Shown here piece by piece: positions 9,368-19,124 of a stretch of DNA of 64,000 nt (position 1 is the first letter of the stretch; every line of letters starts with the position of its first letter). Under the pieces are notes generated by a model that searched no databases, was not told where the DNA came from, and saw only the letters and a program-made list of their open reading frames with translations. This DNA comes from Sneathiella chungangensis (GTDB taxonomy: Bacteria; Pseudomonadota; Alphaproteobacteria; Sneathiellales; Sneathiellaceae). Where the stretch lies: NCBI RefSeq assembly GCF_009882935.1, contig NZ_WTVA01000002.1:1-64000 (forward strand), read 5' to 3'. Position numbers and translations under genes: made by a program.

Positions 9368-10273
9368 TTAAGGCGATTTGTCGGGGAGGAGAAATGGCGC
9401 AAGGCTGTCACGGAATTGTACGATAAATTCCTGCATCAAAAGCGACCGCGGATGGTACTTCGGATAAAGAATATCGAGGCGAAACGGTAATTGCGGCTCG
9501 AACGTTCGGGTGACCAGCCCGCGGCCTATATATTCTGCCGCATCGATGGAGCTGACGATCGCGATCCCCACCTCCTGCTCCGCCAGCAGGCAGGCGGTGG
9601 CGAACTGACGAACTTCGACACGGTGATTGAGGACGGCGCCGGAGGTATCGAAGGCGGCCTTGACCGCATGGTAAAAGCGGTTCTGCCGGTCCTGGATGAT
9701 CATCGGCAGGCCATCGAGATCTTTTGGCGTAATAGTCTTCTGGCTGGCAAGGGGGTGGCGGCTGGAAATCGCGCAGACGGTCCGGATATTGACCGATTCA
9801 TGATTAACAGCACTATGTCCTTCGAATTCATCTGCGATGCCGATGTCATATTGCTGCGCGGCGATCCATTCGCGTACCCGGGCGGAACTTCGGGTCTGGA
9901 TGGACATGGTTACGTCCGGGCGATCCGCCAGAAATTCAGCGACGACCCGCGGCAACAAAGAGGTTGCGAACCCGGGAAGGCAGGCGATCCTCAGGTGACC
10001 GGCCTTCTGATTTCGGATATCCGCGGCAAGCTGAGCGACATGATCGAGATTGGCAATTGCGCGATCGACTTCCCCATAGAGAAATTCTGCCTCCGACGTC
10101 GGATGGAGTCGCCCTTGACGCCGGTCAAAAAGCGGGATGTTCAGTGACTTCTCCAGACTTGCAATCAGACGGCTGACCGCTGGCTGGGATATATTGAGTA
10201 TATGCGCCGCGGAGGTTACGCCGCCGGCGATCATAACCGCCCGAAAGGCTTCCAATTGTCTCAACCGATTCAT
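9368..10273 (-). CDS. LysR-family transcriptional regulator
   Basis: The 301-residue protein has the standard LysR layout: an N-terminal winged helix (FRAVMIAGGVTSAAHILNIS, then QPAVSRLIASLE) and a periplasmic-binding-like effector domain from about residue 90. The start has AGGAAGG at good spacing. It is divergent from the ugpBAEC operon, and a perfect dyad with the T-N11-A LysR signature sits in the shared spacer, so it very likely controls that operon and itself. In enteric bacteria ugp is under PhoB, so LysR control would be a different input. The effector is unknown. Confidence 0.92.
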   Translation of the reverse strand: MNRLRQLEAFRAVMIAGGVTSAAHILNISQPAVSRLIASLEKSLNIPLFDRRQGRLHPTSEAEFLYGEVDRAIANLDHVAQLAADIRNQKAGHLRIACLPGFATSLLPRVVAEFLADRPDVTMSIQTRSSARVREWIAAQQYDIGIADEFEGHSAVNHESVNIRTVCAISSRHPLASQKTITPKDLDGLPMIIQDRQNRFYHAVKAAFDTSGAVLNHRVEVRQFATACLLAEQEVGIAIVSSIDAAEYIGRGLVTRTFEPQLPFRLDILYPKYHPRSLLMQEFIVQFRDSLAPFLLPDKSP

Positions 10274-10303
10274 GCCATTACCTTCCTCATCTCCCTATTT
10301 TAT

Positions 10304-10318
10304 ATAACATGATGTTAT
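10304..10318. promoter_or_regulatory. LysR-type operator (perfect dyad, T-N11-A)
   Basis: ATAACAT-G-ATGTTAT is a perfect seven-base inverted repeat around a single central base, and within it T-N11-A matches the LysR recognition signature. It lies 31 bases upstream of the LysR start codon and about 200 bases upstream of ugpB. A TATACT element at 10420-10425 could be the ugp -10 box, but no -35 at proper spacing is evident. Confidence 0.65.
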
Positions 10319-10516
10319 GGAGTTATTCGGCAAGATTATCATTAACGACGGAAATTGTGGAATCTTGATTTAGATTGCGGCGCTGTCATCAAACCGTAAT
10401 TGAAGGTCGCACAAATACCTATACTCTGTAGGGAGGGGACGGGTTGCCTCCGACAGAAAGAAATCAGATTCGGGCATCGCCGGCGGCGATGTTTTATAAA
10501 CAACCTATAGGGAAAC

Positions 10517-11836
10517 ATGATGTCTATATTCAAAAAACTAGTTCTACCGGCAGCTTTGGCTGCCTTTATGAGCGGAACCGGTGTCGCCTCGGCGGTCACC
10601 GAAATTCAGTGGTGGCACGCGATGGGTGGCACCAACGGGGAGCGCGTTAACAAGATTGCGGAAGACTTCAACGCGACACAATCCGACTTCAAGGTCGTGC
10701 CGACCTTCAAGGGTAACTACACGGAAACCATGACGGCGGCTATTGCGGCGTTCCGGGCCAAGAAGCATCCCCATATCGTGCAGGTCTTCGAAGTCGGAAC
10801 CGCAACGATGATGGCGGCGAAAGGCGCCGTCTATCCGGTTGAGCAAATGATGAATGACGCCGGGGAGCCATTCGATAAATCCGTTTATCTGCCCGCCGTG
10901 ATCAGTTATTACCAAACCTCTGACGGCCAACTTCTTTCGATGCCGTTCAACAGCTCCACACCTGTTCTTTGGTATAACAAGGACGCGCTGGATAAGGCGG
11001 GCGTCGCCAAGGTTCCCGAAACCTGGCCGGAAATGAAGGCAGCGTCGGAGAAACTTGTCGCGGCAGGTTATAAATGCGGCTTTTCTTTCGGCTGGCAGTC
11101 CTGGGTGATGGTCGAAAACTTCAGCGCCTGGCACAATATCCCCATGGGAACGGAAGAGAACGGCTTCAAAAGCACCAAGACTGATTTTGAGTTCAATAAT
11201 GATACCGTCAAGGCCCATATGAAAAACCTGCAAGACTGGCAGAAAGGCAACCTTTTCATCTATGGTGGCCGCCGCGGCGACAGCCTGCCGATGTTTACCA
11301 ATGGTGAATGCGGCATGTGGATGAATTCCTCCGCCTATTATGGATCCATCAAGAGCCAGGCGAAGTTCAACTTCGGTCAGTCCATGATGCCCTATTATCC
11401 GAACGTCATCGACAAGCCGCAGAACTCCATCATCGGCGGTGCGACGCTTTGGGTGCTGCGCGGCAAGCCGGATGAAGAATACAAGGGCGTGGCCAAGTTC
11501 ATGACCTATCTGTCATCACCGGAAGTGCAGGCCTGGTGGCATCAGGAAACCGGCTACGTTCCGATCACCACGCCGGCATATGAGCTTTCCAAGAAGCAGG
11601 GGTTCTACGATTCCAACCCAGGCACGGATACAGCTATCAAGCAGCTCAGCCTGAATACGCCGACACCAAACTCCCGCGGCATTCGGTTTGGCAACTTCGT
11701 TCAAATTCGTGATATCATCAATGAAGAGATGGAAGCGATCTGGAGCGGAGCGAAGACGCCTGCGCAGGGAATGGACGACGCAGTCAAGCGTGGAGACGTC
11801 CTCCTCCGTAAGTTTGAAGAAGCGAACGGATCGTAA
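10517..11836 (+). CDS. ugpB: ABC transporter substrate-binding protein, UgpB type
   Basis: This is the periplasmic binding protein of a sugar-phosphate-type ABC importer, and it resembles the sn-glycerol-3-phosphate/glycerophosphodiester receptor UgpB. A Sec signal peptide (basic MMSIFKK, hydrophobic core, cleavage near VASA) is followed by the family 1 binding fold. Recognisable parts are EIQWWHAMGG at the mature N-terminus, the PFNSSTPVLWYNKDALDKAG segment, GECGMWMNSSAYYG and IIGGATLWVLRGK. The length of 439 is normal for UgpB. Tandem ATGs at 10517 and 10520 follow AGGGA. It heads a complete ugpBAEC operon. Glycerol-3-phosphate as ligand is inferred from similarity and could be another glycerol-phosphate compound or a sugar. 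Confidence 0.9.
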   Translation: MMSIFKKLVLPAALAAFMSGTGVASAVTEIQWWHAMGGTNGERVNKIAEDFNATQSDFKVVPTFKGNYTETMTAAIAAFRAKKHPHIVQVFEVGTATMMAAKGAVYPVEQMMNDAGEPFDKSVYLPAVISYYQTSDGQLLSMPFNSSTPVLWYNKDALDKAGVAKVPETWPEMKAASEKLVAAGYKCGFSFGWQSWVMVENFSAWHNIPMGTEENGFKSTKTDFEFNNDTVKAHMKNLQDWQKGNLFIYGGRRGDSLPMFTNGECGMWMNSSAYYGSIKSQAKFNFGQSMMPYYPNVIDKPQNSIIGGATLWVLRGKPDEEYKGVAKFMTYLSSPEVQAWWHQETGYVPITTPAYELSKKQGFYDSNPGTDTAIKQLSLNTPTPNSRGIRFGNFVQIRDIINEEMEAIWSGAKTPAQGMDDAVKRGDVLLRKFEEANGS

Positions 11837-11909
11837 CCGTTTGATTTTCTGATTACGGCCGCCGCAGCGCGCTTGCGCTGCGGCGGAACATTCGGAGGGG
11901 TTTCAGTTC

Positions 11910-12791
11910 ATGTTGAAGAACGTTCACTTCGGGCCGTCTGTGCTGCCGTTTCTTCTGGTATTGCCGCAGATAGCCGTTACTCTCGTCTTCTTCATTTGGC
12001 CGGCCAGCCAGGCGCTCTATCAGTCGGTCCTGCTGGAGGATGCGTTCGGGCTTAAAACCGAATTTGTCTGGTTCAGGAATTTCGAGGAACTTTTCAGCGA
12101 TCCGCATTACTGGAGCTCATTCGAGATCACGGTCGTCTTCTCCTTTCTGGTCGCCTTTCTGGCTATGTCCTTTGCCCTGGTCCTCGCCCTTCTCGCGGAC
12201 CGCGTCATAAAAGGTTCCGGCACCTACAGGACGCTTCTTATCTGGCCCTATGCGGTTGCCCCGGTAACAGCGGGCGCGCTCTGGGTTTTCATGTTCAATC
12301 CGACACTCGGGATTGTCGCCTATGCGCTTTCGGCGCTGGGGTACGAATGGAATCATCAACTGAATGGCGGCGAGGCGATGGCGCTGGTTGTGATGGCCTC
12401 CGCCTGGAAGCAGGTGGCCTATAATTTTCTGTTTTTCCTGGCCGGCTTGCAGTCCATTCCGAAATCCTTGATTGAGGCGGCGGCGATCGACGGGGCGGGG
12501 CCCGGCCGCCGGACGATCGATATTATTCTGCCCCTTCTGTCGCCAACAACTTTCTTCCTGCTGGTCATCAATATCGTTTTTGCATTCTTTGAAACTTTCG
12601 GCGTCATACATGCCGTCACCGCCGGTGGACCGGCCGGCGCCACCAATATTCTTGTCTACAAGGTGTTCAATGACGGCTTCGTCGGGCTCGATCTCGGCGG
12701 ATCGGCGGCGCAGTCGGTAATTCTGATGATTATCGTTATCGGCCTTACCGTCGTACAGTTCAAGTATATCGAGAAGAAGGTGTCATACTGA
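11910..12791 (+). CDS. ugpA: ABC transporter permease, UgpA type
   Basis: The 293-residue inner-membrane permease has six membrane segments. The conserved cytoplasmic EAA loop, [21 protein letters not shown] (split here as EAAAIDGAG and RTIDIILPL), couples to the ATPase. The [23 protein letters not shown] start is typical of UgpA/MalF-like subunits. A GGAGGGG ribosome site precedes the ATG. Its TGA overlaps the next ATG by one base, so it is translated together with ugpE. Confidence 0.92.
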   Translation: MLKNVHFGPSVLPFLLVLPQIAVTLVFFIWPASQALYQSVLLEDAFGLKTEFVWFRNFEELFSDPHYWSSFEITVVFSFLVAFLAMSFALVLALLADRVIKGSGTYRTLLIWPYAVAPVTAGALWVFMFNPTLGIVAYALSALGYEWNHQLNGGEAMALVVMASAWKQVAYNFLFFLAGLQSIPKSLIEAAAIDGAGPGRRTIDIILPLLSPTTFFLLVINIVFAFFETFGVIHAVTAGGPAGATNILVYKVFNDGFVGLDLGGSAAQSVILMIIVIGLTVVQFKYIEKKVSY

Positions 12792-13639
12792 TGGTAGAGA
12801 ACAGACCCCTACTGACATTATTCTCTCATATTATGCTGATCCTTGGCGTTGCCGTTATCGCCCTGCCAATCTGGATCATGTTCGTGGCGGCCAGTCATCC
12901 GGATATCCGGATGACGCAGGTCCCGCTACCGATACTGCCAGGCGGGTATTTCTTTGAAAATCTGGATATTGCCCTGAACAGGGGCCTTTCCGGGCAGAGC
13001 GGCCAGGGCGTTGCGCATATGATGGTCAACAGTTTGATCATGGCGATGATGATCGCCGTTGGCAAAATTGCGATTTCGCTGTTGTCCGCCTTTGCGATTG
13101 TCTATTTCCGCTTTCCTTTCCGGATGTTCTTTTTCTGGATGATTTTTGTCACGCTGATGCTGCCGGTCGAAGTGCGTATCCTGCCGACTTATGAAGTCGT
13201 CGCCAATCTTGGCATGCTCGATACCTACTGGGGGCTGTCCATTCCCCTCATTGCGTCGGCCACGGCGACCTTCATGTTCCGGCAGGTTTTCCTGACGATT
13301 CCCGACGAAATGCTGGAGGCGGCGCGAATTGACGGTGCGGGCCCGATGCGGTTTTTCTGGGATATCCTGATACCGATGTCGCGCACCAACATTGCCGCGC
13401 TGTTCGTGATCCTCTTCATTTACGGCTGGAACCAGTATCTCTGGCCGCTGCTGATTACATCCGAGCCGCAGATGTATACGGTGGTGATGGGGATCAAGCA
13501 GATGCTGGAGGCGGCGGAGCAGGCGCCGGAGTGGAATGTTATCATGATGACGGCGCTGCTCGCGATGCTGCCGCCGATTTGTGTTGTTATCTTCATGCAA
13601 AGTCTCTTCGTCAAGGGGCTGACGGAAACCGAGAAATAA
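12791..13639 (+). CDS. ugpE: ABC transporter permease, UgpE type
   Basis: This is the second permease of the importer: 282 residues, six membrane segments, and an EAA loop, [20 protein letters not shown]. The [23 protein letters not shown]-like region near residue 205 (here TNIAALF and [11 protein letters not shown]) is characteristic of UgpE/MalG-type subunits. It starts inside the stop of ugpA (TGATG) and is followed 17 bases later by the ATPase gene. Confidence 0.92.
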   Translation: MVENRPLLTLFSHIMLILGVAVIALPIWIMFVAASHPDIRMTQVPLPILPGGYFFENLDIALNRGLSGQSGQGVAHMMVNSLIMAMMIAVGKIAISLLSAFAIVYFRFPFRMFFFWMIFVTLMLPVEVRILPTYEVVANLGMLDTYWGLSIPLIASATATFMFRQVFLTIPDEMLEAARIDGAGPMRFFWDILIPMSRTNIAALFVILFIYGWNQYLWPLLITSEPQMYTVVMGIKQMLEAAEQAPEWNVIMMTALLAMLPPICVVIFMQSLFVKGLTETEK

Positions 13640-13656
13640 GCGGGGAATATCGGACG

Positions 13657-14739
13657 ATGGCTAGGGTGGTTCTAGAAGGTCTTCGCAAGACATATCCAAA
13701 CGGATTTCAGGCGATCCACGGCGTCGATGTGGAAATCGAGGAAGGGGAGTTCCTGGTGCTTGTCGGGCCTTCTGGCTGCGGTAAGTCAACGCTGCTCCGG
13801 ATGATTGCCGGGCTTGAGTCAATCACGGAGGGTCAGCTCTCTATTGGTGATCGCGTCGTCAATAATCTGGAGCCCTCCGAGCGCAACATTGCCATGGTTT
13901 TTCAGAATTACGCCCTGTATCCGCACATGAGTGTCTACAAGAACATGGCTTATGGTCTCAAAATCATGGGACTGCCGAAAGCCGAGATTGAGGAGCGGGT
14001 CCGGAAAGCCGCGGCCATACTCGAACTCACCGATGAACAGCTCACCCGCAAACCCCGCCAGTTGAGCGGGGGGCAGCGCCAGCGCGTCGCCATGGGGCGG
14101 GCCATCGTCCGCGAGCCGAGCGTGTTTCTTTTCGATGAGCCCCTCTCGAATCTCGATGCGAAACTTCGCGTCCAGATGCGTCTCGAAATAAAAACGCTTC
14201 AGGCTAATCTGGGTATTACGAGTATTTACGTGACACATGACCAGGTGGAGGCTATGACGCTCGGCCATCGGCTGATGGTGCTGAACGCGGGAAATGTCGA
14301 GCAATTGGGAACACCGATTGAACTTTATCAGCGCCCGGCCTCTCTGTTTGTGGCCGGATTTATCGGCTCGCCCGCCATGAATTTTGCCGATGCCAGGATA
14401 GACGCGGCGGGCAAGAATATAACTATCTCCGGTCAGGCGGCGCTGCCGCTTGGGGATGGCGGAATGCTCGAGCATGGCGGCAGGGATGTAATCCTGGGTA
14501 TCCGTCCTGAGCATCTGGAACTGGTCGCGGACGCACCCGACGCGGTGCCGATGACAGTTTCCGTCGTTGAACAACTCGGCGCCGATACGCTGGTGCACGG
14601 TCATTTCGGAGAGAGCAAATCGAACCTGACAGTCCGCCTCGACGGTATTCGCCACATCAAACGTGGTGAGACGTTGCCGATCCGCGTGACCCCTGATCAT
14701 CTTCATGTCTTCGATCCGAAAACTGAAAAGCGCCTGTAA
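13657..14739 (+). CDS. ugpC: ABC transporter ATPase, UgpC type
   Basis: This is the ATP-hydrolysing subunit that powers the ugp importer. In its 360 residues it has Walker [10 protein letters not shown] (about 37), Q-loop [11 protein letters not shown], signature [14 protein letters not shown], Walker [13 protein letters not shown] and the H-loop THD. A C-terminal TOBE/MalK-like regulatory domain follows from about residue 240 ([11 protein letters not shown]). The ATG at 13657 is the natural start; an open frame extends upstream but only as a shadow of ugpE. Confidence 0.95.
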   Translation: MARVVLEGLRKTYPNGFQAIHGVDVEIEEGEFLVLVGPSGCGKSTLLRMIAGLESITEGQLSIGDRVVNNLEPSERNIAMVFQNYALYPHMSVYKNMAYGLKIMGLPKAEIEERVRKAAAILELTDEQLTRKPRQLSGGQRQRVAMGRAIVREPSVFLFDEPLSNLDAKLRVQMRLEIKTLQANLGITSIYVTHDQVEAMTLGHRLMVLNAGNVEQLGTPIELYQRPASLFVAGFIGSPAMNFADARIDAAGKNITISGQAALPLGDGGMLEHGGRDVILGIRPEHLELVADAPDAVPMTVSVVEQLGADTLVHGHFGESKSNLTVRLDGIRHIKRGETLPIRVTPDHLHVFDPKTEKRL

Positions 14740-14864
14740 CCGCGTTCCTGACCGGATCGACAGATAGCCGGGACAACGCGTCGTGATTTCGCTATGCTGT
14801 TGACGGGTAAGGGGCGGGCTCGGAATCTGCTCCTGTGCGAAACATAAAAAAGGAAAAAGAAGCA

Positions 14865-15653
14865 ATGGCAGGGATAGCACAAAACGGAACCGGAGCGCTG
14901 CGCGACTTGAACGGCAAGGTGGCCTGGATAACGGGCGCAGGCACGGGTATCGGCCAGGCGGGAGCGGTCTGCCTCGCGCGCGCCGGAATGGATGTCGTGA
15001 TTTCAGGGCGGCGGCGTGACAAGCTGGTCGAAACCGAGGCACTGATCAGGGCCGTCGGCAAGGAACCGGTCATCGAGGAGCTTGACGTAGCGGACGCGGA
15101 TCAGGTGGCTGACGTTGCCGCGCGTATTGAAAAGCGCTTTTCCCAGCTTGATGTCGCGGTATTCAGCGCCGGCATCAATGTTAAGAACCGGAGCTGGGGA
15201 GAAGTTGAAACGGACGGATGGGATTCCGTTGTCGACATTGATCTCAATGGTGCATTTTATTGCTGCCGCTCCGTTCTTCCCATGATGCGCCGCCAGAAAG
15301 AAGGGCTGATCATCAATGTTGCGTCCTGGGCGGGCGTTCGTGTATCGAAGCTGACCGGTCCCGCGTACACGGCCGCGAAGCATGGGATGGTCGCCATGAG
15401 CGAGAGCCTGAATATGGAGGAGGCGATCAACGGCATTCGCGCCTGTGCCCTCTGTCCGGGAGAGGTTGCAACGCCGATCCTTGATAATCGTCCGGTTAAA
15501 GTGACGGATGAAGAGAAGGCCGTGATGCTGCAGGGTGAAGACCTTGGCGAAACGATCCTGTTCCTTGCGCAGCTCGATAAGCGTGTCTGCGTCAATCAGT
15601 TGGTGATCAGCCCGACGGCCAACCGGATGTATACAACGCCCGGAATATCCTAG
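14865..15653 (+). CDS. SDR-family NAD(P)-dependent oxidoreductase
   Basis: This 262-residue Rossmann enzyme has the cofactor motif TGAGTGIGQA near residue 23, the NNAG-equivalent FSAGIN, the catalytic Ser in NVASWAG and the YxxxK pair in GPAYTAAKHG. A CPGEV segment follows, as in classical short-chain dehydrogenases. The ATG at 14865, after AGGAAAAAGA, is chosen over an upstream GTG. It follows ugpC by 125 bases on the same strand and may act on the imported substrate or its alcohol product; this is inferred. Its stop overlaps the tail of the convergent photolyase gene. Confidence 0.9.
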   Translation: MAGIAQNGTGALRDLNGKVAWITGAGTGIGQAGAVCLARAGMDVVISGRRRDKLVETEALIRAVGKEPVIEELDVADADQVADVAARIEKRFSQLDVAVFSAGINVKNRSWGEVETDGWDSVVDIDLNGAFYCCRSVLPMMRRQKEGLIINVASWAGVRVSKLTGPAYTAAKHGMVAMSESLNMEEAINGIRACALCPGEVATPILDNRPVKVTDEEKAVMLQGEDLGETILFLAQLDKRVCVNQLVISPTANRMYTTPGIS

Positions 15654-17116
15654 GAAGCAACGCCTGCTTTCCTGGAGTCGTTGAGATCGGAAAAGGCATC
15701 TAGGGCGCGGCGGCGAGACGTTTTCAGGTCGACAATCGGCGCGGGGTAGGTCTGACCGAGAACAATACCGGCACCCTCGAGGATGTCGGTGGGCGCTTCC
15801 CAGGGATTGAACAGCCATTTATTTGGCAGCGCGGCAATTTCCGGAACGTATTTGCGCGTATAGTCGCCGTTTGGATCGAAGCGGGTTCCCTGGGTGACCG
15901 GGTTGAAAATACGGAAATAGGGCGCGGCATCGGCGCCGGTTCCACTCACCCACTGCCAGCTCGCGCTGTTGTTCGCAAGATCCGCATCGACGAGGCAATC
16001 CCAGAACCATCGCGCGCCTTCGCGCCAATCGATCATCAGGTTTTTCGAGAGGAATGAGCTTACGATCATCCGCACGCGATTGTGCATATAACCGGATTGC
16101 CAAAGTTCCCGCATGCCGGCATCAACAAACGGAATTCCGGTGCGCCCCTCCTGCCAGGCTTCAAGCGCCGCAGCATCCGACCGCCAGGGGAAACTATCGA
16201 ACTTCTGCTGCAGATTGACGTTCGAAAGGCCCGGATTGAAGAAAAGCAGGCTGTAAGAGAATTCCCGCCAGGCAAGCTCTGTTTTAAAGTTGCCGATATC
16301 GTCATCAAGCTCAGGCATATGTTCCTTGAAGGAAAGCGCATGCCAGACCTGATGCGGGGATAACTCTCCGAAATGCAGATGTGGAGACAGCCGGGAGCGG
16401 TTTTCCGCCGCCGGGAAATTCCGGCGGATCTTGTAGCCATTGAGGCCATTTTCAAGAAAATACCGCACTTGCGCTTGAGCGCCGGCTTCGCCCGGATGCC
16501 AATCCGGCTCTCGTTTGAGGGTCCAGTTTGACCTCGGCAGCAAATTTAGTTCCGCGAGATCGACGGTTTCCGGATACTTGTCTGCTGGCGCAAAGCTGAT
16601 GGATGCCGGTGCCGCTATCGGCTCTCTTGGCAATCGACCATTGAGACGGCCCTGACTGTAAAAGGGCGTAAATACCCGGTAGGGCGAACCGTCACTCTTT
16701 AGTATTTCCCATGGTTCCCAGAGGAGAGACCCGTTTTCGGTAATAACGGTAATGCCGTCTTCTTTAAGCATCTCCTTTATTGCCGTATCGCGCTTTATCC
16801 GCCAAGGTTCATAGCACCGGTTCCAACTCACCGTTCCGGCTCCGGTTTCAGCGGCTAATTTAGGTAGAATTCTGGTGGCGTCGCCGCGATAGAACCGCAG
16901 ATTTCCCTTCAAGCTCCGGTTCAGTTCCATGAGGGAATGATGCAGCCACCAACGGCTCGCATCGCCAATTTGTGCGTCCTCGGCGTTAACCTCATCCAGG
17001 ATATAGATCGGCAGCAGACGGCCGGATTTCAGAGCCGAGGAAAGCGCCGGGTTGTCCGAAAGCCGTAGATCCTGCCGGAACCAGTGAATGGCAATGGAGT
17101 TGGAAGCAGAACCCAA
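15650..17116 (-). CDS. phrB: Deoxyribodipyrimidine photolyase (cryptochrome/photolyase family)
   Basis: This enzyme repairs cyclobutane pyrimidine dimers by light-driven electron transfer from FAD. The N-terminal antenna domain opens with IHWFRQDLRLSDNPAL. The C-terminal FAD domain shows TGIPFVDAGMRELWQSGYMHNR, here read as TGIPFVDAGMREL and GYMHNRVRM, then NLMIDWREGARWFWDCLVD and ADLANNSASWQW. These are class I photolyase signatures, and the length (about 488) fits. No ATG lies near the N-terminus. A TTG at 17116, with AAAGGACGG upstream, puts the start just before the antenna domain; a TTG at 17146 is the alternative. Confidence 0.93.
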   Translation of the reverse strand: MGSASNSIAIHWFRQDLRLSDNPALSSALKSGRLLPIYILDEVNAEDAQIGDASRWWLHHSLMELNRSLKGNLRFYRGDATRILPKLAAETGAGTVSWNRCYEPWRIKRDTAIKEMLKEDGITVITENGSLLWEPWEILKSDGSPYRVFTPFYSQGRLNGRLPREPIAAPASISFAPADKYPETVDLAELNLLPRSNWTLKREPDWHPGEAGAQAQVRYFLENGLNGYKIRRNFPAAENRSRLSPHLHFGELSPHQVWHALSFKEHMPELDDDIGNFKTELAWREFSYSLLFFNPGLSNVNLQQKFDSFPWRSDAAALEAWQEGRTGIPFVDAGMRELWQSGYMHNRVRMIVSSFLSKNLMIDWREGARWFWDCLVDADLANNSASWQWVSGTGADAAPYFRIFNPVTQGTRFDPNGDYTRKYVPEIAALPNKWLFNPWEAPTDILEGAGIVLGQTYPAPIVDLKTSRRRALDAFSDLNDSRKAGVAS

Positions 17117-17346
17117 TGGCGACCGTCCTTTGTATGATGGTTTCAATAATTACCTGATACGACATCGAACCGGCTGTGGATCACCAGATAACGGCGGCAC
17201 GCAATGATCAGGAGTTTACTCTCGGCTGTTTCGCCCCCGAAATTTCCCAACGAGTGTGATGAAGATGCGGGCCTTGCGAATTCAGTAAATATTTCCTGTG
17301 ATCCCGGGCCGCTCAGGCTTTTGCGGGCGACGCGAAAAGTCCAAGT

Positions 17347-18939
17347 TTAGCGGCGATCGAACCGTTCCACATGAATATTATCCCACTGCTTTACTGTTGC
17401 CGAGGCATATTCTTCGGCGAGTACGCTTCGGGTAACGTGGTTGGGATCGAAAAGCGCTTCTTCCCGGGTAACCAGAAAGACCCGGTCCTTGCCCTTGATC
17501 AGGGATCTGATGCTGTCGGCATCTTCCGGGCGGATGCCGGGAACAGCGGGAAATCCATCTGGATAAAAATCGGAGAATGTCTGCGCCGGATATTCGGCTG
17601 GAACACTTTCGATCTTGGCGGCGAGTTGTGTCTCGTCCACATAGAGGCGCGCCGGCAGATACAGGTCGTTCGGCAATAAGAGAATGACGTCATTTTCCCG
17701 GGCCTCCCCATCGATGCTCGCCATAATTTGATCCCATGGCTCTTTCTCGGCCGCCCGCAGCGTCGCGAACAGCCCGAGCCCGATCACCACAATATACAGT
17801 GCCTTGACGGCGTTTCGAAATGTCGACTTATCAATATATTCTATTGAAATCGACAACAGCAGAAAGTAGGGGATTAAGCCGGGCAACAACGTCCGTTCCA
17901 GAAAGATATTTGGGCCCAGAAAAGAAATAAGCGCGGAAATAACCGGAACCGCGAAGCAGCTCAATACGAAGAAACAGGCAAGCGAGACCTTTTTTTGCTG
18001 AACTAGTTTGCACAGACCCAATAGAACGAGTGCACCGGAGACCAGGCTCACCAAAATTCCCAGACCGATCCGCGCCGCCCAGACAACTGAATAGCCGCCG
18101 AACGCTACATCCATGTATTTGTCGGCATAGCCAAAACCAAAGATCCGGCGCATGATCTGCACAAAACTGGTTAGTGTGGGCTCCGCCACCCAACTCGACT
18201 CTTGCCAGTAAAGCAGCTGCTTCAATATCTGAACGATCAGCGGCGCGGAGACCGCGAGGACGATGATCGTGCAGAAAAGTATCTTTAAGAAAAACCGCTT
18301 TTCGAATTTTCGTTCCACCGTCCAATGCGCAAATAATGACAGGAACAGCACCGCGGAAAATATACCGCCCAGGTGATGTGACCAGTTGGTAAGAACCGCG
18401 CCGAACGTAAAGACGACCCACCCGCGGAGCGTATCGTCTTCACCATCCGAAAGAATTGAAATGAGGCCGAGAACGGTGAGTGAATAGGCGAAGAAGAGCA
18501 GGATGTAGGGACGTGCCTCTATCGAATACCAGACGATGACCGGGCTGAAACAAATAAGAATGCTGTTGAAGAGGGTGGCGCCGGCGTCATCAATTTGCAG
18601 ATAGCGCGCAACTTTCCTTGTCGCGACATAGGTGGTGGCAATGAGGAGGAGGCTAATGAAGATCGATAGCGAACGATGCCATATCCCCGTTTCATCCGCC
18701 TCCACGATCCCCCAAAGCCTGACAAGGGAGTAATAGACTGGCGGGTGCGCTTCGATTTCGGGCAACCAGAACCATATATCGTGGAAGGACAGATTTGCGA
18801 ACCATGCCGTGTATCCTTCATCCAGCCAGTAGGGAAGGGAATGTTCGTTGATAATCTTAATTAACAGGGAAGATAGAATAACGACAGCGAGGGCGAGGAA
18901 ATGTCGTGCTTGAATGTTTCGGTTTTGCTGCCGCTGCAT
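17347..18939 (-). CDS. GT39-family (PMT/ArnT-like) glycosyltransferase
   Basis: The roughly 530-residue integral membrane protein has the GT-C layout of the GT39/ArnT group. The first outer loop carries the acidic pair in LPYWLDEGYTAWFANLS, then EAHPPVYYSLVRLW, matching the DE motif and HPP segment of that family. About eleven membrane helices are followed by a soluble C-terminal domain of about 130 residues (QLAAKIESVPAEYPAQTFSD region). Such enzymes move a sugar from polyprenyl phosphate to a lipid or protein at the outer face. The ATG at 18939 is preferred; a GTG at 18966 lacks a ribosome site. It is divergent from the HAD-UbiA gene, which could make its donor. Confidence 0.85.
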   Translation of the reverse strand: MQRQQNRNIQARHFLALAVVILSSLLIKIINEHSLPYWLDEGYTAWFANLSFHDIWFWLPEIEAHPPVYYSLVRLWGIVEADETGIWHRSLSIFISLLLIATTYVATRKVARYLQIDDAGATLFNSILICFSPVIVWYSIEARPYILLFFAYSLTVLGLISILSDGEDDTLRGWVVFTFGAVLTNWSHHLGGIFSAVLFLSLFAHWTVERKFEKRFFLKILFCTIIVLAVSAPLIVQILKQLLYWQESSWVAEPTLTSFVQIMRRIFGFGYADKYMDVAFGGYSVVWAARIGLGILVSLVSGALVLLGLCKLVQQKKVSLACFFVLSCFAVPVISALISFLGPNIFLERTLLPGLIPYFLLLSISIEYIDKSTFRNAVKALYIVVIGLGLFATLRAAEKEPWDQIMASIDGEARENDVILLLPNDLYLPARLYVDETQLAAKIESVPAEYPAQTFSDFYPDGFPAVPGIRPEDADSIRSLIKGKDRVFLVTREEALFDPNHVTRSVLAEEYASATVKQWDNIHVERFDRR

Positions 18940-19124
18940 GCCCGCTATTCCGGATTGGTTGCCCACAAAAATGTCACAGTCGAGAATGCTAGATTAATAT
19001 GGTTAAAGCAATCCTTATATGCTTCCTGCAAATTATAAAGTATGAAAAATAAACATAAAATTAAGTTTTTTTGGTTAACAAACGAGCAGATGTCGGAACT
19101 ATCAACATTGAGGATGAAAGTCTT

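Noticed and set aside
9491-10147. 218-codon open frame on the plus strand inside the LysR gene
   Set aside because: It is the complement of a clear LysR effector domain, with no upstream ribosome site.
10400-10425. Possible promoter with TTGAAG and TATACT upstream of ugpB
   Set aside because: The spacer is only 14 bases, too short for sigma70; the TATACT is mentioned as a possible -10 only.
13819-15042. 407-codon open frame on the minus strand opposite ugpC
   Set aside because: It lies antisense to a certain ABC ATPase gene, has no ribosome site or family motif, and is explained by GC-rich third positions of the sense gene.
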